From Lumbricus terrestris (Eukaryota > Annelida > Clitellata > Crassiclitellata > Lumbricidae): a stretch of DNA of 64,000 nucleotides. The notes under the pieces were generated by a model. It saw only the letters and a list, made by a program, of their open reading frames with translations. It was not told where the DNA came from and ran no database searches. The stretch covers positions 65,531,449-65,595,448 of the forward strand of contig OX457037.1 in assembly GCA_949752735.1 (NCBI GenBank), read 5' to 3'. The position numbers and the translations under genes were made by a program. Position 1 is the first letter of the stretch. Each line of letters opens with the position of its first letter. Below, in pieces: positions 1-11,696 of the stretch.

Positions 1-1524
1 ATGCGTTGCCTTCACTCCTTGACGTTGCTTCGTTGCCCATCCCTTTGGACGGCCCTTACCTTTGGACCCCTCGGTCACCGTGTATTGACCCAGCGTACCA
101 TCGCCGCCTATTTATATATTTTATGCCTAAGATAGATACTAGGCGTCTCAATGGACTTATTAAAGTCACAGTGGCATTAAAAGAAATCCCTCCTATCCAG
201 AGGTTTCTACAGCGTATACTGAGCTAAATCTGCATATATACACTATTTCTAACCTTCTATAAGCTGTCTAAATATGTTTCCTCTTGCCTTTATATCTAGC
301 TACGATTGAATGGACAGGCCGTCTACCTACCCATCCCATAGCGTTTCTACAGCTGCAAATGAAATTCGTGACAGTTTCCATCACATTCGCACCCATCAGG
401 GTTTGCCACGTGGGGTGGCGGGTAATAAGTAGCCTGATCCAACTTGTGGCGCCCGAGGGAAATCCCCCCCTAATGATGGATGGGCATGAGAGATTTCCTT
501 CTGGACATATCTCCCGGCATCTCTGTCTGTACCACTCCTCCCCGCACACCCATGGTAAATTCCCCCTGAACGTTCATCCCGCCATCTCAAGGGTAGATGT
601 TTATTAAGTAGGACCTTTGCTTTACAGTCACTTGAATTTGTCCCTGCACGTATAATGGCGCTCGCTCTCACAACTCATAATGCGATGCCGTCTTTCTTGT
701 GCTCCATCGTACCTGTCTAGCCTTTGTCGACCTGTCTCAGACCTTGCAGCCCGTCGAACACTTCGCCCGGCAGCAACGGGTGAGCTTTTGGTTCCGCGAG
801 CTCGTACTTCCATCAGACAGCGCCGAGCCTTTTCTGTTGTGGTACCGTTATCTGGAATGGCCTCCCACTAACCTTGCGACTTATGCCTAGGCTAAATTCC
901 CCTGCATTTCTTAAGTATCTCAAATCCTACTTTTTTAACTGTGGCTGAGCTGGGAGCGCCTCTGAGTAGGCTTCTTGAAGAGGCGCCACATAAATTCTCG
1001 AAATGAATGAATTACATTAATTGTAAAAAATTAAAGTATATTTTATATCTACTGACGCTGCATTTGTTTTATAATATAGGACGCTGCATTTGTTTTATAA
1101 TATAGGTCTTAAAGAAAATGAACGATATTCTAAGAATGAATTTTAGCTATATTATGAGGCAAATAATCAACAGTAAATTAGTACTTTTGCTTATAGTAAA
1201 CGTTTTTAGTCTGAAACATTAATCAAGCAGTAAAAGCTTAGTTGCTTAACAATAATTATTGAACTTCAAAATCAAGTAAAGCCCTCAACCATTGAAGCAC
1301 TATTGAAGTCTGTACAAATGCAAATTGCTTACACTTTTGTAGCCAGCATTATTTTGCGGGAAATGTTTGAGGGAATATTATTGTCCTGTTGAAACGCTCT
1401 GGTGGAATCCAGAGAGGAAATTACAGGGGGTGGTCCTGTGAAATGTCCATGGGATTTGTCTGGATCCCAAAATGGATGTTGCTGATTATTGTACAACTGA
1501 CAGTAGACTAATTAACTTGATATA
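1..1524. other. Unassigned non-coding stretch
   Basis: Several overlapping short open frames lie in the first 900 bases, on both strands and in different frames. None shows a recognisable domain or convincing splice signals. At about 1054-1107 a 28-bp unit containing GCATTTGTTTTATAATATA is repeated directly. I see nothing else I can name. Confidence 0.5.
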
Positions 1525-2513
1525 TCTATATTAGGGTGGTCGTTAAAAATGAAAGTTTGAATTGACTGTTCTCCAAGGAGCCATTATTTTGATTCCATTC
1601 TTCCCAGAAACATAACACAAAAAATTGTAAGAGAAAATATTAATATTTAGGACTAGCACAACGCCATCAAAGTTTTACCCTTAAAATAGCGAGTCTTCCA
1701 ATACTCGAAAGTAGCTATATGGTTGTAATCAATCAGGAATCTTCACATCCGGAATCAATTCAACTACTTGTAGTTGGTCCACACTTCAACATAATGATGC
1801 TACTGTTATTGTAATCATAATCATCTATTTATATAGCGCCACTTCAAGAGAAATTCCTCAAAGGCAAGAAAACCTATATAACACACGGCATCTCAGATAA
1901 CATCTATTATATCTTGTGTCCTTACAAATACTAAGCTTACCTGTTTTGCTTTTTTTGTCTTGATTGATAATAATAACTTATTGTTCTTAGACTGTTGCAG
2001 TAAGGGATCAGTAATAGTATAAGCTTATAATAGGAATAAATAAATAAAAATGTGGTTTGTGTCATTCTGCTCTGATTGGAATTTGGGGGGGATTCGGAGC
2101 TAGTGGTGGCTTGTTGTGGGGTGAGGGCAGGGTGGGGTCGGAGTTTTGGGGAAGAAAAATTTCCGAAAAACAAAACTTCACGGGTGGCGTATCGTCGGTG
2201 GAGGTTGGAATTAGTGGTGGCGTGTTGCGGGGGGGTAGGTAAGGGATGAAAGAAATTTTGGGGAAGAATTTTTCCACGAAAAACAACATTTCACTGGTGG
2301 CACACCGGTGGAGGTCGGAGTTAGTGGTGACGTGTTGTGAAGGGGTTGGGGATTGGGGGAAATTTTTTGGAGGGGAATTTGTTTCCCCGAAAACCAAAAT
2401 TTTTTGGGTGGCGTACCGGTGGAGGTCGGAGTGGTGGGGTGTGGTATGGTGGGGTTGTGGCCGGAGCCGGTCGAATCCTAAATTTTCAGGGCCACGCCGG
2501 ATACCCCAGCTAG
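1525..2513 (+). mobile_element. Helitron-like non-autonomous element (probable)
   Basis: The proposed 5' end begins TCTATATTA just after an A. The proposed 3' end reads GCCACGCCGG, then a short spacer and CTAG, followed by T. That is the Helitron pattern: 5' TC, 3' CTRR, insertion between A and T. The same terminal words recur in the clearer copy at 5239-5947. The interior (about 2066-2460) is a degenerate tandem array of roughly 125-bp units rich in GGTGG and GGGGAA. There is no coding capacity. The 3' end is better supported than the 5' end. Confidence 0.45.
2066..2460. repeat. Degenerate ~125-bp tandem array
   Basis: Three to four units share the order GGTGGCGTACCGGTGGAGG, then GTTGTGGGG, then GGGGAAGAATTTTTCC with CGAAAAAC. 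The open frames over this stretch on both strands are by-products of the repeat. The array lies inside the proposed Helitron-like element. Confidence 0.6.
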
Positions 2514-2837
2514 TGTACAATAATACAAGGTACAAGAAGTTGATGTTTTACTGAATGCTGGACCTCTCCAAACTTCACAGAACTACTACAGTGTTTAACG
2601 AACTGTTAACCCATAATGAGAAATTTTAGAATGTTTCCATTATATTGTGCCAATTTAGACAAATTAAATAATGGAGTGGCGACATTTTATTATATATCCT
2701 AAAACCGTTTCTGAGCATTGAATTCACCAGCAATTTTGTAAAGATGACAGCTTAAAAAGGTACAAAGTGAAATTTTCATGACTTTATCGTTCATAAACGG
2801 CTAGCAAAGAAGAGCTTAAAACATGCACTCTAGTGGG
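2514..2837. other. AT-rich stretch, nothing recognised
   Basis: There are no long open frames, no clear repeats and no recognisable RNA. The stretch separates the Helitron-like 3' end from the SINE-like head. Confidence 0.5.
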
Positions 2838-2840
2838 GGG

Positions 2841-2923
2841 GTGTCCGTAGCTCAGTGGAGAAAGCGCTGGTCGTTAAACTGAGAGTCATACACGCGACCC
2901 GGGTTCAAGCCTCGCTCAGGGCA
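2841..2923 (+). repeat. tRNA-derived SINE-like head
   Basis: An A-box-like TAGCTCAGTGG (2848-2858) and a B-box-like GGGTTCAAGCC (2901-2911) sit about 50 bp apart, as in a tRNA gene. The acceptor ends pair only partly and the anticodon arm is poor. It therefore looks like a tRNA-derived SINE head or tRNA pseudogene rather than a functional tRNA. Confidence 0.55.
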
Positions 2924-2967
2924 AAAATTTATTAAAGTTTCTGTTAGCTTGCTGTTGTGTTACTTAG

Positions 2968-3200
2968 ACATAGACATAGACATAGACATATTTTATTGAT
3001 CCCAACAATTCAATTGTACATGTATGTTTAACAAAGTATAGACATAATTCACAATAAGAAAATACTCAAAGTGAATAGGTACTATACGAGTGAGGGAGCA
3101 AATAGGCACACCAAAAGGGACAAGTCCCGCTAAGCAGGGGCCTAATTAACAAAGTGAAGTGAGAAAGTGAAAGCTGAAGGGAGTATTGGAATGCAGAGAT
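2968..3200 (-). mobile_element. LINE 3' end fragment (minus strand)
   Basis: A run of AGACAT units followed by a TTTTATTGATCCC segment is, in reverse, a LINE tail ending in short tandem units. The stretch near 3110-3145, with AAAGGGACAAGTCCCGC and a neighbouring AGGGGCC, matches the 3' non-coding part of the LINE copy at about 13160-13210. Both copies therefore belong to the same minus-strand LINE family. Confidence 0.55.
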
Positions 3201-3202
3201 AT

Positions 3203-3650
3203 TATAGGCGTACGGGACATTTGGGCAGTGGGGGGGGCAAAAAAAATTTTTTGCCCAAAAAATCTGACGACCTTTTTTTTTTAGTCATCCGCTTAAATCC
3301 TGCGCCCAAATTTCCTAAGATTTTTCACGCCCGAAAAATCTGACGACCTTTTTTTTTTTTAGTCATCCGCCCAAAATTCCTAAAATTTTTCACGCCCGAA
3401 AAATCTGACGACCTTTTTTTTTTTTTTTTTAGTCATCCGCCCAAAATTTCTAAGATTTTCCCGTCCGAAAAATCTTACGACTTTTTTTTACCCCTGCGTG
3501 CCCGAAAAATCCCTCCCGTACCTGTTTTACCCGAAAAAAATTCTCCGAAATTTTTTTGCCCGTCCAAGCCTCTTTTGCCCGAAAAACACATTTGCCCGAA
3601 ATTTGGGAGGGGCCATTTGCCCCCCTGGACCCCCACCTCGTACGCCTATG
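3203..3650. mobile_element. hAT-like MITE (TATAGGCGTACG family)
   Basis: The ends are TATAGGCGTACGGGACATTT on the left and CTCGTACGCCTATG on the right. A better-preserved copy at 18589-18984 has the same ends and interior. The interior repeats a module of about 70 bp (T-runs, AGTCATCCGCCCAAAATT, CGAAAAATCTGACGACC). Unlike the other copy, this one has no matching 8-bp TSD, so its flanks may have been rearranged. Confidence 0.65.
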
Positions 3651-3654
3651 ACTA

Positions 3655-3835
3655 CGAGTCACGTGATCAATGACGCAATAGGCCAATGGTCAAGGTCAAT
3701 GGTCAAGGTGATGACGTAACAAGGTCAAGGTGACGACGTAATGAGGCAATGGTTATTACATAATGATGTCATGGTTCTTACATAACTAGGTCATGGTTAT
3801 TACATAATGAGGTCATGGTAAGTAGGCCGAGTTCG
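3655..3835. repeat. Minisatellite of AAGGTCA / ATGAGGTCATGGTTATTACATA units
   Basis: Short degenerate units with GGTCAAGGTGA and GACGTAA run into a second set with ATTACATAATGAGGTCATGG. There is no coding signal. Confidence 0.6.
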
Positions 3836-3847
3836 AGCTCAAGGACA

Positions 3848-3934
3848 CTAACCCTAACCCTAACCCTATCCCTAACCCTATTTTTTTTCTAGTCATCCGC
3901 CCAAAATTCTATCCCTAACCCTATCCCTAACCCT
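3848..3934. repeat. Interstitial telomere-type (CCCTAA) tract
   Basis: CTAACCCTAACCCTAACCC with CCCTAT variants occupies 3848-3880, and again 3909-3934. The two runs are separated by a fragment of the neighbouring MITE (AGTCATCCGCCCAAAATT). CCCTAA is the usual animal telomere unit, and this tract is embedded among repeats. Confidence 0.75.
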
Positions 3935-4876
3935 TTTTTTTTTAGTCATCCGCCCAAAATTCCTAAGATTTTTCACGCCCGAAAAATCTGACTACCTTTT
4001 TTGACCTAGCTCAAATTACACCGGAAGTGCGAAACCGGAACCGGAAGTGCGGAACCGGAAGTGCGGACCCCGCGGGGAGGGGAGGTGCCCACCCGCTTAG
4101 AGCACCACCTAGCGAACCCTAACTTTAACTCAAATTACAACGGGGGAGAGCACATGCCCTTTGAACTTCGGAAGTGCCTACACAGGCGTCCCAGTGTACC
4201 GGAAGTAACAAAGGCATACATTGGCCTCCCAGCACTCAGAGCCACTGTCTCTCAGAAGCAGCACCGAGTATGAAAATTAATATTTTTTTCATAAATTCGT
4301 TTGGACTTATAATTTTAGCGTCCCAGAAATTAATGTGTCTAACTAGCAATACATTTATTGAAATTATAACATTTATTCCAATTCCTGTAATTTTTCAATT
4401 ATAATACATTGAAGACAGTAATTTAATACATATTATTTCGTATTATTTATATTAGTTTATCACTAATTGGATATTTCATTAAGCAAAATGTAAATTGCAT
4501 AGGAAATAAATTTCTTAAGTATTCGATAGCATTTTTGCCATAATCACTTTGGCTTTCGCTAGATGGCGCCAATGATAAGATATTATCATACAAACCAAAT
4601 GGAAACAGTGTTCAAGCACTGAATTGTACCCTTATTGGCCGAAAGATGGCGCTAAATTCGATATTTAATGGAAATCAAATAGAATTATATAATTTACGAA
4701 ACCCAAAAGACTTAGAAATCTTCACTGTGTGAAGAGGACACACTGAAAGACGCGAAGGAGAGACTGACTTTATTGCATGTGTTACTTGCAAATATGGAAA
4801 TTGCTCACCCTTTCATTCACTAGGTCATGTCAATTCAGAATTTTACCTTGCAATAGATAGAAATTCACTAACTTTT
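3935..4876. other. Unassigned stretch with MITE debris and CCGGAAGTGCG repeats
   Basis: Another partial copy of the CGAAAAATCTGAC module lies at 3945-3995. Short direct repeats of CCGGAAGTGCG follow near 4021-4065. The remainder is AT-rich, with no recognised gene. Confidence 0.5.
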
Positions 4877-5191
4877 CAACCATGCTTTCCAATTTCCTTA
4901 TATTTTAGACTTGTAGTACTTAGAAACATACAAACTGATCAACCCGGCCTTCCAATTTACTAATATTTTAGACTTGTAGAACTCAGAAACACACAAACTG
5001 ATCAACCTTACATTCCAATTTCTTTATATTTTTGACTTGTAGAACTTAGAAACATACAAACTGATCAACCTTACCTTCCAATTTCTTTATATTTTAGACT
5101 TGTAGAACTTAGAAACATACAAACTGATCAACCCTACCTTCCAATTTTCTTATATTTTAGACTTGTAGAACTTAGAAACACACAAACTGAT
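4877..5191. repeat. Five 63-bp tandem repeats
   Basis: The stretch is exactly five units of 63 bp. Each starts CAACC, contains TTCCAATTT and TATATTTTAGACTTGTAG, and ends ACAAACTGAT. The units differ by only a few bases, so the array looks fairly young. It is followed by a truncated sixth unit. Confidence 0.9.
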
Positions 5192-5238
5192 CAACCTTGC
5201 CTTCTCTGTGTAGGATCGAAATTTAGAAATTAGTATTA

Positions 5239-5947
5239 TCTATATTATAAGGCAGAAACACTTTCCATATGTTTGTTTATTTGTATGTACGCTTTTAATC
5301 TGACCTGCAGAATAGGCTCGGAAATGAAACAGCGTCGGTTTAAAAAAAACTTTGCGATCGATTCTTACCCAAATTATAAGGTCATCGCAACTATTTTCAG
5401 GTTTTAATTCAGTTTAAAACAAAAGTTATTAGCGTTTTAAGACATATTTCATCAATAATTTGATCACGCCAGCGATTTATTGGAGTCTGCTACCGCATGA
5501 CGTCATACCCGCCCAGTAATAATTTCCGTAGCGCCTCGCAGCGGTGGGTCAAGTTTGGCTTTTTGGGGAAGCGAGGTGGGGTGGAGGGTTGGCGAAAACC
5601 CGAAATTTATTAGTCAACGATGGGTACCAGAGTGGAGTAGTGTTTAAAACCCTAAATTTCAATTTAGAACTCGAGTTATTAACGTTTTAAGACAGAAGCG
5701 TTTTAATCGCTCACGCGTTAGTAGTATCGACCTTTAGTAAAGAGTCTACAGCCCGAATGACGTCATACAAGCCCAGTAATAATTTCCGTTGCGCCCCGCA
5801 GGAGCGGGTTACGTTTGGCTTTTTAGGGAAGCGGGGTGGGATGGAGGGTTGGCGAAAACCCGAAATTTAGCGTTCAACGATGGGTACCACAGTGGAGTAG
5901 TGTTTAAAACAGTAAATTTCCCGGGCAACGCCGGGTAACACATCTAG
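5239..5947 (+). mobile_element. Non-autonomous Helitron-like element
   Basis: The element begins TCTATATTATAAGG after an A. It ends with a GC hairpin, CCCGGGCAACGCCGGG, then an 8-base spacer and CTAG, followed by T. These are the structural hallmarks of Helitrons (TC start, hairpin, CTRR end, A/T target, no target duplication). The interior holds two copies of a segment of about 260 bp, with GCCCAGTAATAATTTCCGT at 5511 and again at 5771. No Rep/helicase coding remains. Confidence 0.7.
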
Positions 5948-6456
5948 TATTAGATAAGAATACACAGAGAGCTCAGCAATATACTCTGTATGTGATTCCT
6001 TTCTTTAGATTTCTGTTTCTTTCGAATATGAGAAGGGAGTGTAGAGACGAAGGAGTGTGACATATACGGCGATTCGGGGCTTTCTTCAGGCTCAATTCTT
6101 TCTACGCTACAACTCTTCCTCCTCCAACCCATTTCATGCCTCCCCTAAGCACCACACGACTCTCCCCATCCTCCTTCTCCACAGCCACTTGGAATTCTCC
6201 AATATAACAGCAAACAAATAATTATCTGTTCAATTTTGAACTTTAAGAATCACTATTAGTAAAAGAGCATGTATACTAGGTAGGAATTTGAGCTTTTTCA
6301 GTGTATCTTGTCCAATTTAAAGTATAGAAGTTTCAAATTTGAGTAAAGATGAAGGAAAAACCAGAGGAGGTGTATATGAGAAGCAGTGGAAATGCATATG
6401 TGAAGGAACTATAGAGTAAAAGAAGCAGCTGACTCGCAGTATTTCTGTGTTTCTAA
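5948..6456. other. Unassigned non-coding stretch
   Basis: A short open frame on the minus strand near 5950-6132 has no recognisable domain. I see nothing else. Confidence 0.4.
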
Positions 6457-6464
6457 CGTTTAAT

Positions 6465-7340
6465 TAGGGCTGCCAACTTTTGATTTTGCCATTCCGGGAC
6501 GCCTTCAGCCACTCGATGTGCCATTACCAATTTACACAATCCACAGAAGCGCATAATGTAACAAATGTTGTGTCAGCCCAGTATAGAATCTACATCTAGG
6601 CCTACAATCTACTAGAAAAGTCCTTAATAATTTCAGACAAAGTTAATCAAAAGACAACATTTTATAGTCTAAATTTAAGACAAGAATCCACCTCAAGAAG
6701 AAACATTTCAAGCTCCAGCCACCTACATGTAGGCTCATCAGAGTAAGATTTATGAGCGCAAATTGAGGGAAGTTCGTAGGTATCGTATACAGGCTCATAG
6801 GTTTGCGACCGGAGAGCAGAATTTTTTTATTAAACATAGGTCCTATACTTACTATATTATAGGGCCTACTTATGTGCGTTAAGCACTTCCAGAACACTTG
6901 GCACAAAGTCGCAGAAACAAGCACATGTCATGCTAACAGTTGTGCTTTAATAAGGACGGCGAACTTTCGGTGCTCAGGTATTAAATTGCGATGATTAGAC
7001 AACAGATCATTCAAAATGCTGAACGCTCTCTTACAAAAAAGCATTAAAACTGGACACAATATGCTAAACCGAAAACCGAGTGTCAGTGATTTGTAAAGTT
7101 TTGAAGACTTTAACTCCAGATGTTCAGCCAGCAATGTAATGTATAGGTCTGATAGAGAGCAGGGCGTAAAAATCATCGTACAAATGGCTGAGTTTATTAG
7201 GCAAAAATTAATAGGAACAATAATTGTACTAAGTGGATCTGGACCAAATTCCGGGACAATTTGAGATCAACCCGGGACACGGAACGCACAGGGTCGATTC
7301 CGGGACTGTCCCGGCGAATCCGGGACGGTTGGCAGCCCTA
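6465..7340. mobile_element. hAT-like element, 8-bp TSD CGTTTAAT
   Basis: The ends are TAGGGCTGCCAAC and GTTGGCAGCCCTA. They are flanked by perfect 8-bp direct repeats CGTTTAAT (6457-6464 and 7341-7348), the TSD size of hAT transposons. Both sub-terminal regions are rich in CCGGGAC words. On the minus strand at about 6928-7176 an 82-residue frame contains KRAFSILNDLLSNHRN. This resembles the C-terminal dimerisation region of hAT transposases, where an ER-x-FS-x-L pattern is typical. The transposase is otherwise lost, so this is an internally deleted hAT element. Confidence 0.8.
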
Positions 7341-7348
7341 CGTTTAAT

Positions 7349-8500
7349 GTTGCAATCAACAGCTGACAATGGCAACTTTCATGCTACCTGTAAAATGTAG
7401 AAACTGAAGACGATAGGTAAACTTGCTTGCGCATGAGCAGAAGTGAAAGAGGCATGGAAGCTGAGAAGGGTGGCAGGCCATTACTATTAGAGCACAATTT
7501 TAAGCGTCAACTTTATTTAGCAGAGGGATAGTTGTGCATATGGAAACAAAGCATGTGGAGAGTAGAAGAGAGCAAATTTTCAAGTATTTTAGCATTTCTG
7601 AAATGCACGAGAGGATTATAGAGAAGAGTATGCCACTTAGCGGAATTGGTTCTTCATTTTCTAAATTACACATGAATTTGCAATATATTTCCAACATGAC
7701 ATGGCAATTTTGGAATAGGGTGATAAGAGGCGCTTAGTATGCACGACAATTACACGCATATTGAATATACTAAAATGCTATGTGCTGAAGTGGAGCATGC
7801 TAAGACATAAGATTTTTGCGAAAATATCTAACAATGTTGCTTCCTATTCCTAAAAAGATTGTGTGTGCACATTTCAAGCATTAAAATTTTACAAGCTCCA
7901 CTTCAGCACATAACGGACAGTATGGAAAGTACTCATAGTGTAGCAGGAATCAAAAAATAAGTTCCCAGCCATGTTACTGCACCAAGTTGTTCAGATTACT
8001 GAAACTACAACTTAATTTGTTGTGTATTACCAATTTGGGCACTAATGGGTTAACCTAGTGTTCCACTTGTGGAACATTCCAATAAAGTGGTGGCCACGAC
8101 CTGTACGTTGTTTTTTATTGCTGTATGCTACATATATTGTTGGTCTATGTTGGTGTTGATAGTTTCATGTATGGTTTACCAGGTTGAGCGATAAATAAGG
8201 GTTTTCTCGAATTTTGTGATTATGTAAACGTTCAATTACAAAATGTCATTTGTTTCAATCGCCGGAAAAAAGAGGTAAGCTATCCACAACAGTAAGATTT
8301 GTTGTAATTTGATGTTTCCTGTTGTGTGAGCACTCTACGTTCAGAATATATTGATTTACAACCACTGGTTTTATATAAACACCCCATGTCTGACATGTTC
8401 CACTTGTGGAACATTGGGCACTAGCAATACCTTGGCTGTAAACACAGTTACAGTCTAGCCTGCCTGCTAACGTGCCAGTCTATGCTGACTTGCAAACAAC
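7349..8500. other. Unassigned stretch
   Basis: The direct phrase TTCCACTTGTGGAACATT occurs near 8060 and again near 8398. No recognisable gene is present, and the short open frames (7500-7737) on both strands have no domain. Confidence 0.4.
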
Positions 8501-8507
8501 GTCGCAG

Positions 8508-8620
8508 CATACACATACATACATGTATATGTACATACATACATACATACATACAATGTATGTATGTATGCATGCATGCATGCATGCATGCATGTATGTA
8601 TGTATGCATGTATGTATGTA
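8508..8620. repeat. ACAT/CATG microsatellite
   Basis: Runs of ACAT switch to ATGT and then to ATGC/CATG. This gives a partly palindromic simple repeat that produces low-complexity open frames on both strands. Confidence 0.9.
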
Positions 8621-8625
8621 TTAGA

Positions 8626-10200
8626 CTGGTCCACAAAATTCATCTAACAGATTTCAGTTCTCCACAAGGCTTGTTTTGTTCCTTATCATGATTATAATAA
8701 TCACAAAAAATTTTAATGAAAATAAATGACATTTAGAGGTCAACCCATTTGACACTTTTTATGTTAATTGGACAGATGTAAATAAATTGTTCCGCAATGG
8801 TTGATGTACAACCTGAGCGACATTGAGCGATGTCTGGGGAGATTCCATTTCTCAATTATCGTACTTCAACACTGGTATTGACCTGAGAGTCACCTTCTTG
8901 AATGCCGTTCGCCATTTTTTGGATTGCCCAAAAAATTTCCAGACAATTTTCAATGACAATTAGCTCTGCGGTCCATATTTTCCTTTGATCCGTCGATGTT
9001 GCTGGGCAACATTTTGCCTTCTCAGGGAGGTAATAGCAGACCTGCCAGTATGCACTCTTGTTCTTCCATTGCAGCTAGCTGCTTCTTGTCCTTCTTTTAT
9101 TCCGAACTTCTAGAAAATATTATTTCTGAAATTAATGTCATAGCCAATCGCCAGTGTGACACCTCCATCTACAGACCAAGGATCACGGTCTGGAAGGCCA
9201 ACATGAAATAAAGCACCTACAACTAAACTAAAGAGGACTGGATGATGTTCTTGGATCTTTTTTTAATAATGAGGCAGTTAGTAGCAGCTGTTTATGCAGA
9301 CATTGTAGTGTGTAGATGTATTGCATACGTACTAGGACTAGGTTCTCTGATACTCATCGATGTAATCAAATACTTCTATAAATGCCAATGCAGAAAGTTC
9401 ACCTGCTGCTTCATAACTGCCTTTTGTCTTGTGTCAGTGTTCTTCATTTTAATTTTCACCATTCTCTCTTTTTCCTGCGGTTGCCTCTTTCTGCTTTCTT
9501 TTGATGCTGTCTTTAAGTTTACTCTCCACTCATGCTGCTGGAAAATACGTCTGCTTTTTGCAGGACCTATTCGAAGGATATCCCGATCTTAGTCTTGCTG
9601 GATTTCTGTCATCACATCCCTTGAGGCTATATCGAACAATTTTTGGAGATCACTCTCGAACATGTCTTCATCCTGTCACTTTCTCTTTATAGTGGTATGT
9701 GAGTCTTCAGAGTTAGGTAGTTCTGATAAAGCTTTGACAGTTTCCTGACACACCAATCAGCCAGCTGTGTTGGTATTCTGGCAAGCACCCAAATACAAAC
9801 AACTCCATCACAGGCCATTTTGTAACTTTCCGGAAGGGACTCCCTTTAGTGATATGATGAAACTGAAGCAGTTGCTGTGCAGTGTGCATCCAGGCAATAA
9901 ACTGGATAAACTGCGGGGTAATCTTGCAGTAGACAATCGAGAGATTGGTTTTCCCATCGCCAGTGCTCCTGGTCGGATCTCAAATTAGACGAAGCCATAT
10001 TAGTCTAATAACGACGTTTAACATGACGAAAATGCATTATTAGCACTCAAGTAAAATGTTCAGAATGGGTTGACCTCTAAATGTTGCACAATCAGGCTGA
10101 AATTTTACAGGGAGACTATCTACCCCAAGTGTACAAAAATAAGCCTTGTGGAGAAAGTATTCTAAAAACTTAATTTTTGGGCTATGCATTGTGGACCACT
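8626..10200. other. Unassigned stretch, possible remnants only
   Basis: Plus-strand frames of 63-116 codons (for example 9242-9592, hydrophobic) show no recognisable family. I found no terminal inverted repeats or convincing exon structure. Confidence 0.4.
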
Positions 10201-10204
10201 CTAG

Positions 10205-10423
10205 TATGTATGTATGTATGTATGTATGTATGTATGTATGTATGTATGTATGTATGTATGTATGTATGTATGTATGTATGTATGTATGTATGTATGTATG
10301 TATGTATGTATGTATGTATGTATGTATTTATGTATGTATGTATGCATGTATGTATGTATGTATGTATGTATGTATGTATGTATGTATGTATGTATGTATG
10401 TATGTATGTATGTATGTGTGTAT
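10205..10423. repeat. (ATGT)n microsatellite, about 215 bp
   Basis: An almost pure TATG/ATGT run that is the insertion target of the next element. The open frames over it (repeating M-Y-V-C) are artefacts. Confidence 0.95.
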
Positions 10424-11300
10424 TAGGGTGGAGTGAAAAAACCGAAAATCAGAATTCCGAAAAGTAATAGCAACCAAAAGTTGCCCAATGACATAGGGTC
10501 AAGAAATGTGTAAAAAGTTTTAAAAAACATTAATGTCTTCAGCCCCCATAAGTGGACCAAAGTTCCGAAAAATTGCATTTTTTGTAGAAAATTGCCGGTT
10601 TTCTCATGAAATATTCTTAGTGCAAAATATTTAACTCCCATTCTATATACCGTTGGAAAGAGATCTTAAAACTGAATAAAACGATGTATTAATTTTCAGA
10701 ATAGTCCCATATTTGTAGAAGATATTAACTTTTTAACCATACCACCTCTTCGCGACATGTTGCTAAGCCTAAGAACAGTATGCTTTCATGTCAGGGTGCA
10801 TATTAGACACCATCCCAATAATATCAGACAAACAATACACAATCTCGCCTTACAATACACCTTCAGAAAGGGTGTCCTAAACTGAAGCGAATGACATAAT
10901 ATGCATTGAAATATCTCAAAGAATAAAAAAGTTATTAGAGTTTTACTGTTCTTAGGCTTAGCAACATGTCGCGAAGAGGTGGTATGGTTAAAAAGTTAAT
11001 ATCTTCTACAAATATGGGACTATTCTGAAAATTAATACATCGTTTTATTCAGTTTTAAGATCTCTTTCCAACGGTATATAGAATGGGAGTTAATTATATT
11101 GCACTAAGAATATTTCATGAGAAAACCGGCAATTTTCTACAAAAAATGCAATTTTTCGGAACTTTGGTCCACTTATGGGGGCTGAAGACATTAATATTTT
11201 TAAAAACTTTTTACACATTTCTTGACCCTATGTCATTGGGCAACTTTTGGTTGCTATTACTTTTCGGAATTCTGATTTTCGGTTTTTTCACTCCACCCTA
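10424..11300. mobile_element. Palindromic hAT-like MITE, 877 bp, TSD GTGTGTAT
   Basis: The ends TAGGGTGGAGTG and CACTCCACCCTA are flanked by perfect 8-bp repeats GTGTGTAT (10416-10423, 11301-11308). The arms are inverted repeats of about 360 bp each, so almost the whole element is a palindrome around a short centre near 10790-10930. The arms match those of the larger element at 36162-38830. This is therefore a deleted derivative of the same family. Confidence 0.85.
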
Positions 11301-11308
11301 GTGTGTAT

Positions 11309-11696
11309 GTAACGGTGGGTGGCCTCCTTAAAAGTGCCATAACTTTTGTCATCTTTGAAATATTTTGCTGAAATCTGGCCATCATGTGTAGATATGAATT
11401 ATCCTTAAGCTTGTAAAATTTCATTTGAAAATTCTTACTTCCGGCCAAGATATTGACCAGAATAATTAAATTGTTTTTTTTAACTTTTTGTTGCGTCGCG
11501 TTTTTGAATCGTCAAAAAACGGTGGTGGCCTCGCTAAAAGTGATATAAGTTTTGTTCTGTTTGAATTTTTTTTAAATTTGACTTATGCACGTAAATATTA
11601 ATTGCCTTTAAGACTGTAAAGTTTCAATTAAAAATTCGTATGTTTGACCAAGATACAGGCTGAAAACCGTAGGGATTACTTTTTTGGCGCACCCTG
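11309..11696. mobile_element. Right half of a TA-flanked palindromic DNA element
   Basis: The right end GGATTACTTTTTTGGCGCACCCTG is followed by TA, as in the intact relatives at 32426-33583 and 61875-63702. The body contains the family's repeated block (GGTGGCCTC, AAAAGTG, TTTTGTTCTG, GGCCAAGATA). The left half is missing, where the microsatellite and the 877-bp element now lie. Confidence 0.65.

Noticed and set aside
2062..2535. 157-codon minus-strand frame rich in Pro/Thr
   Set aside because: It is a translation of the GGTGG-rich tandem array and has internal repeats matching the DNA unit.
2841..2923. Functional tRNA gene
   Set aside because: The A and B boxes are present, but the acceptor and anticodon stems are poor and it sits among repeats, so it is a SINE head or pseudogene.
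4877..5191. Regular 63-bp repeats that might suggest a CRISPR-like array
   Set aside because: The units are contiguous and alike over their full length, with no unique spacers. The context is a eukaryotic genome.
10146..10467. Three overlapping open frames of about 70-96 codons repeating M-Y-V-C
   Set aside because: They are translations of the (ATGT)n microsatellite and have no protein-coding meaning.
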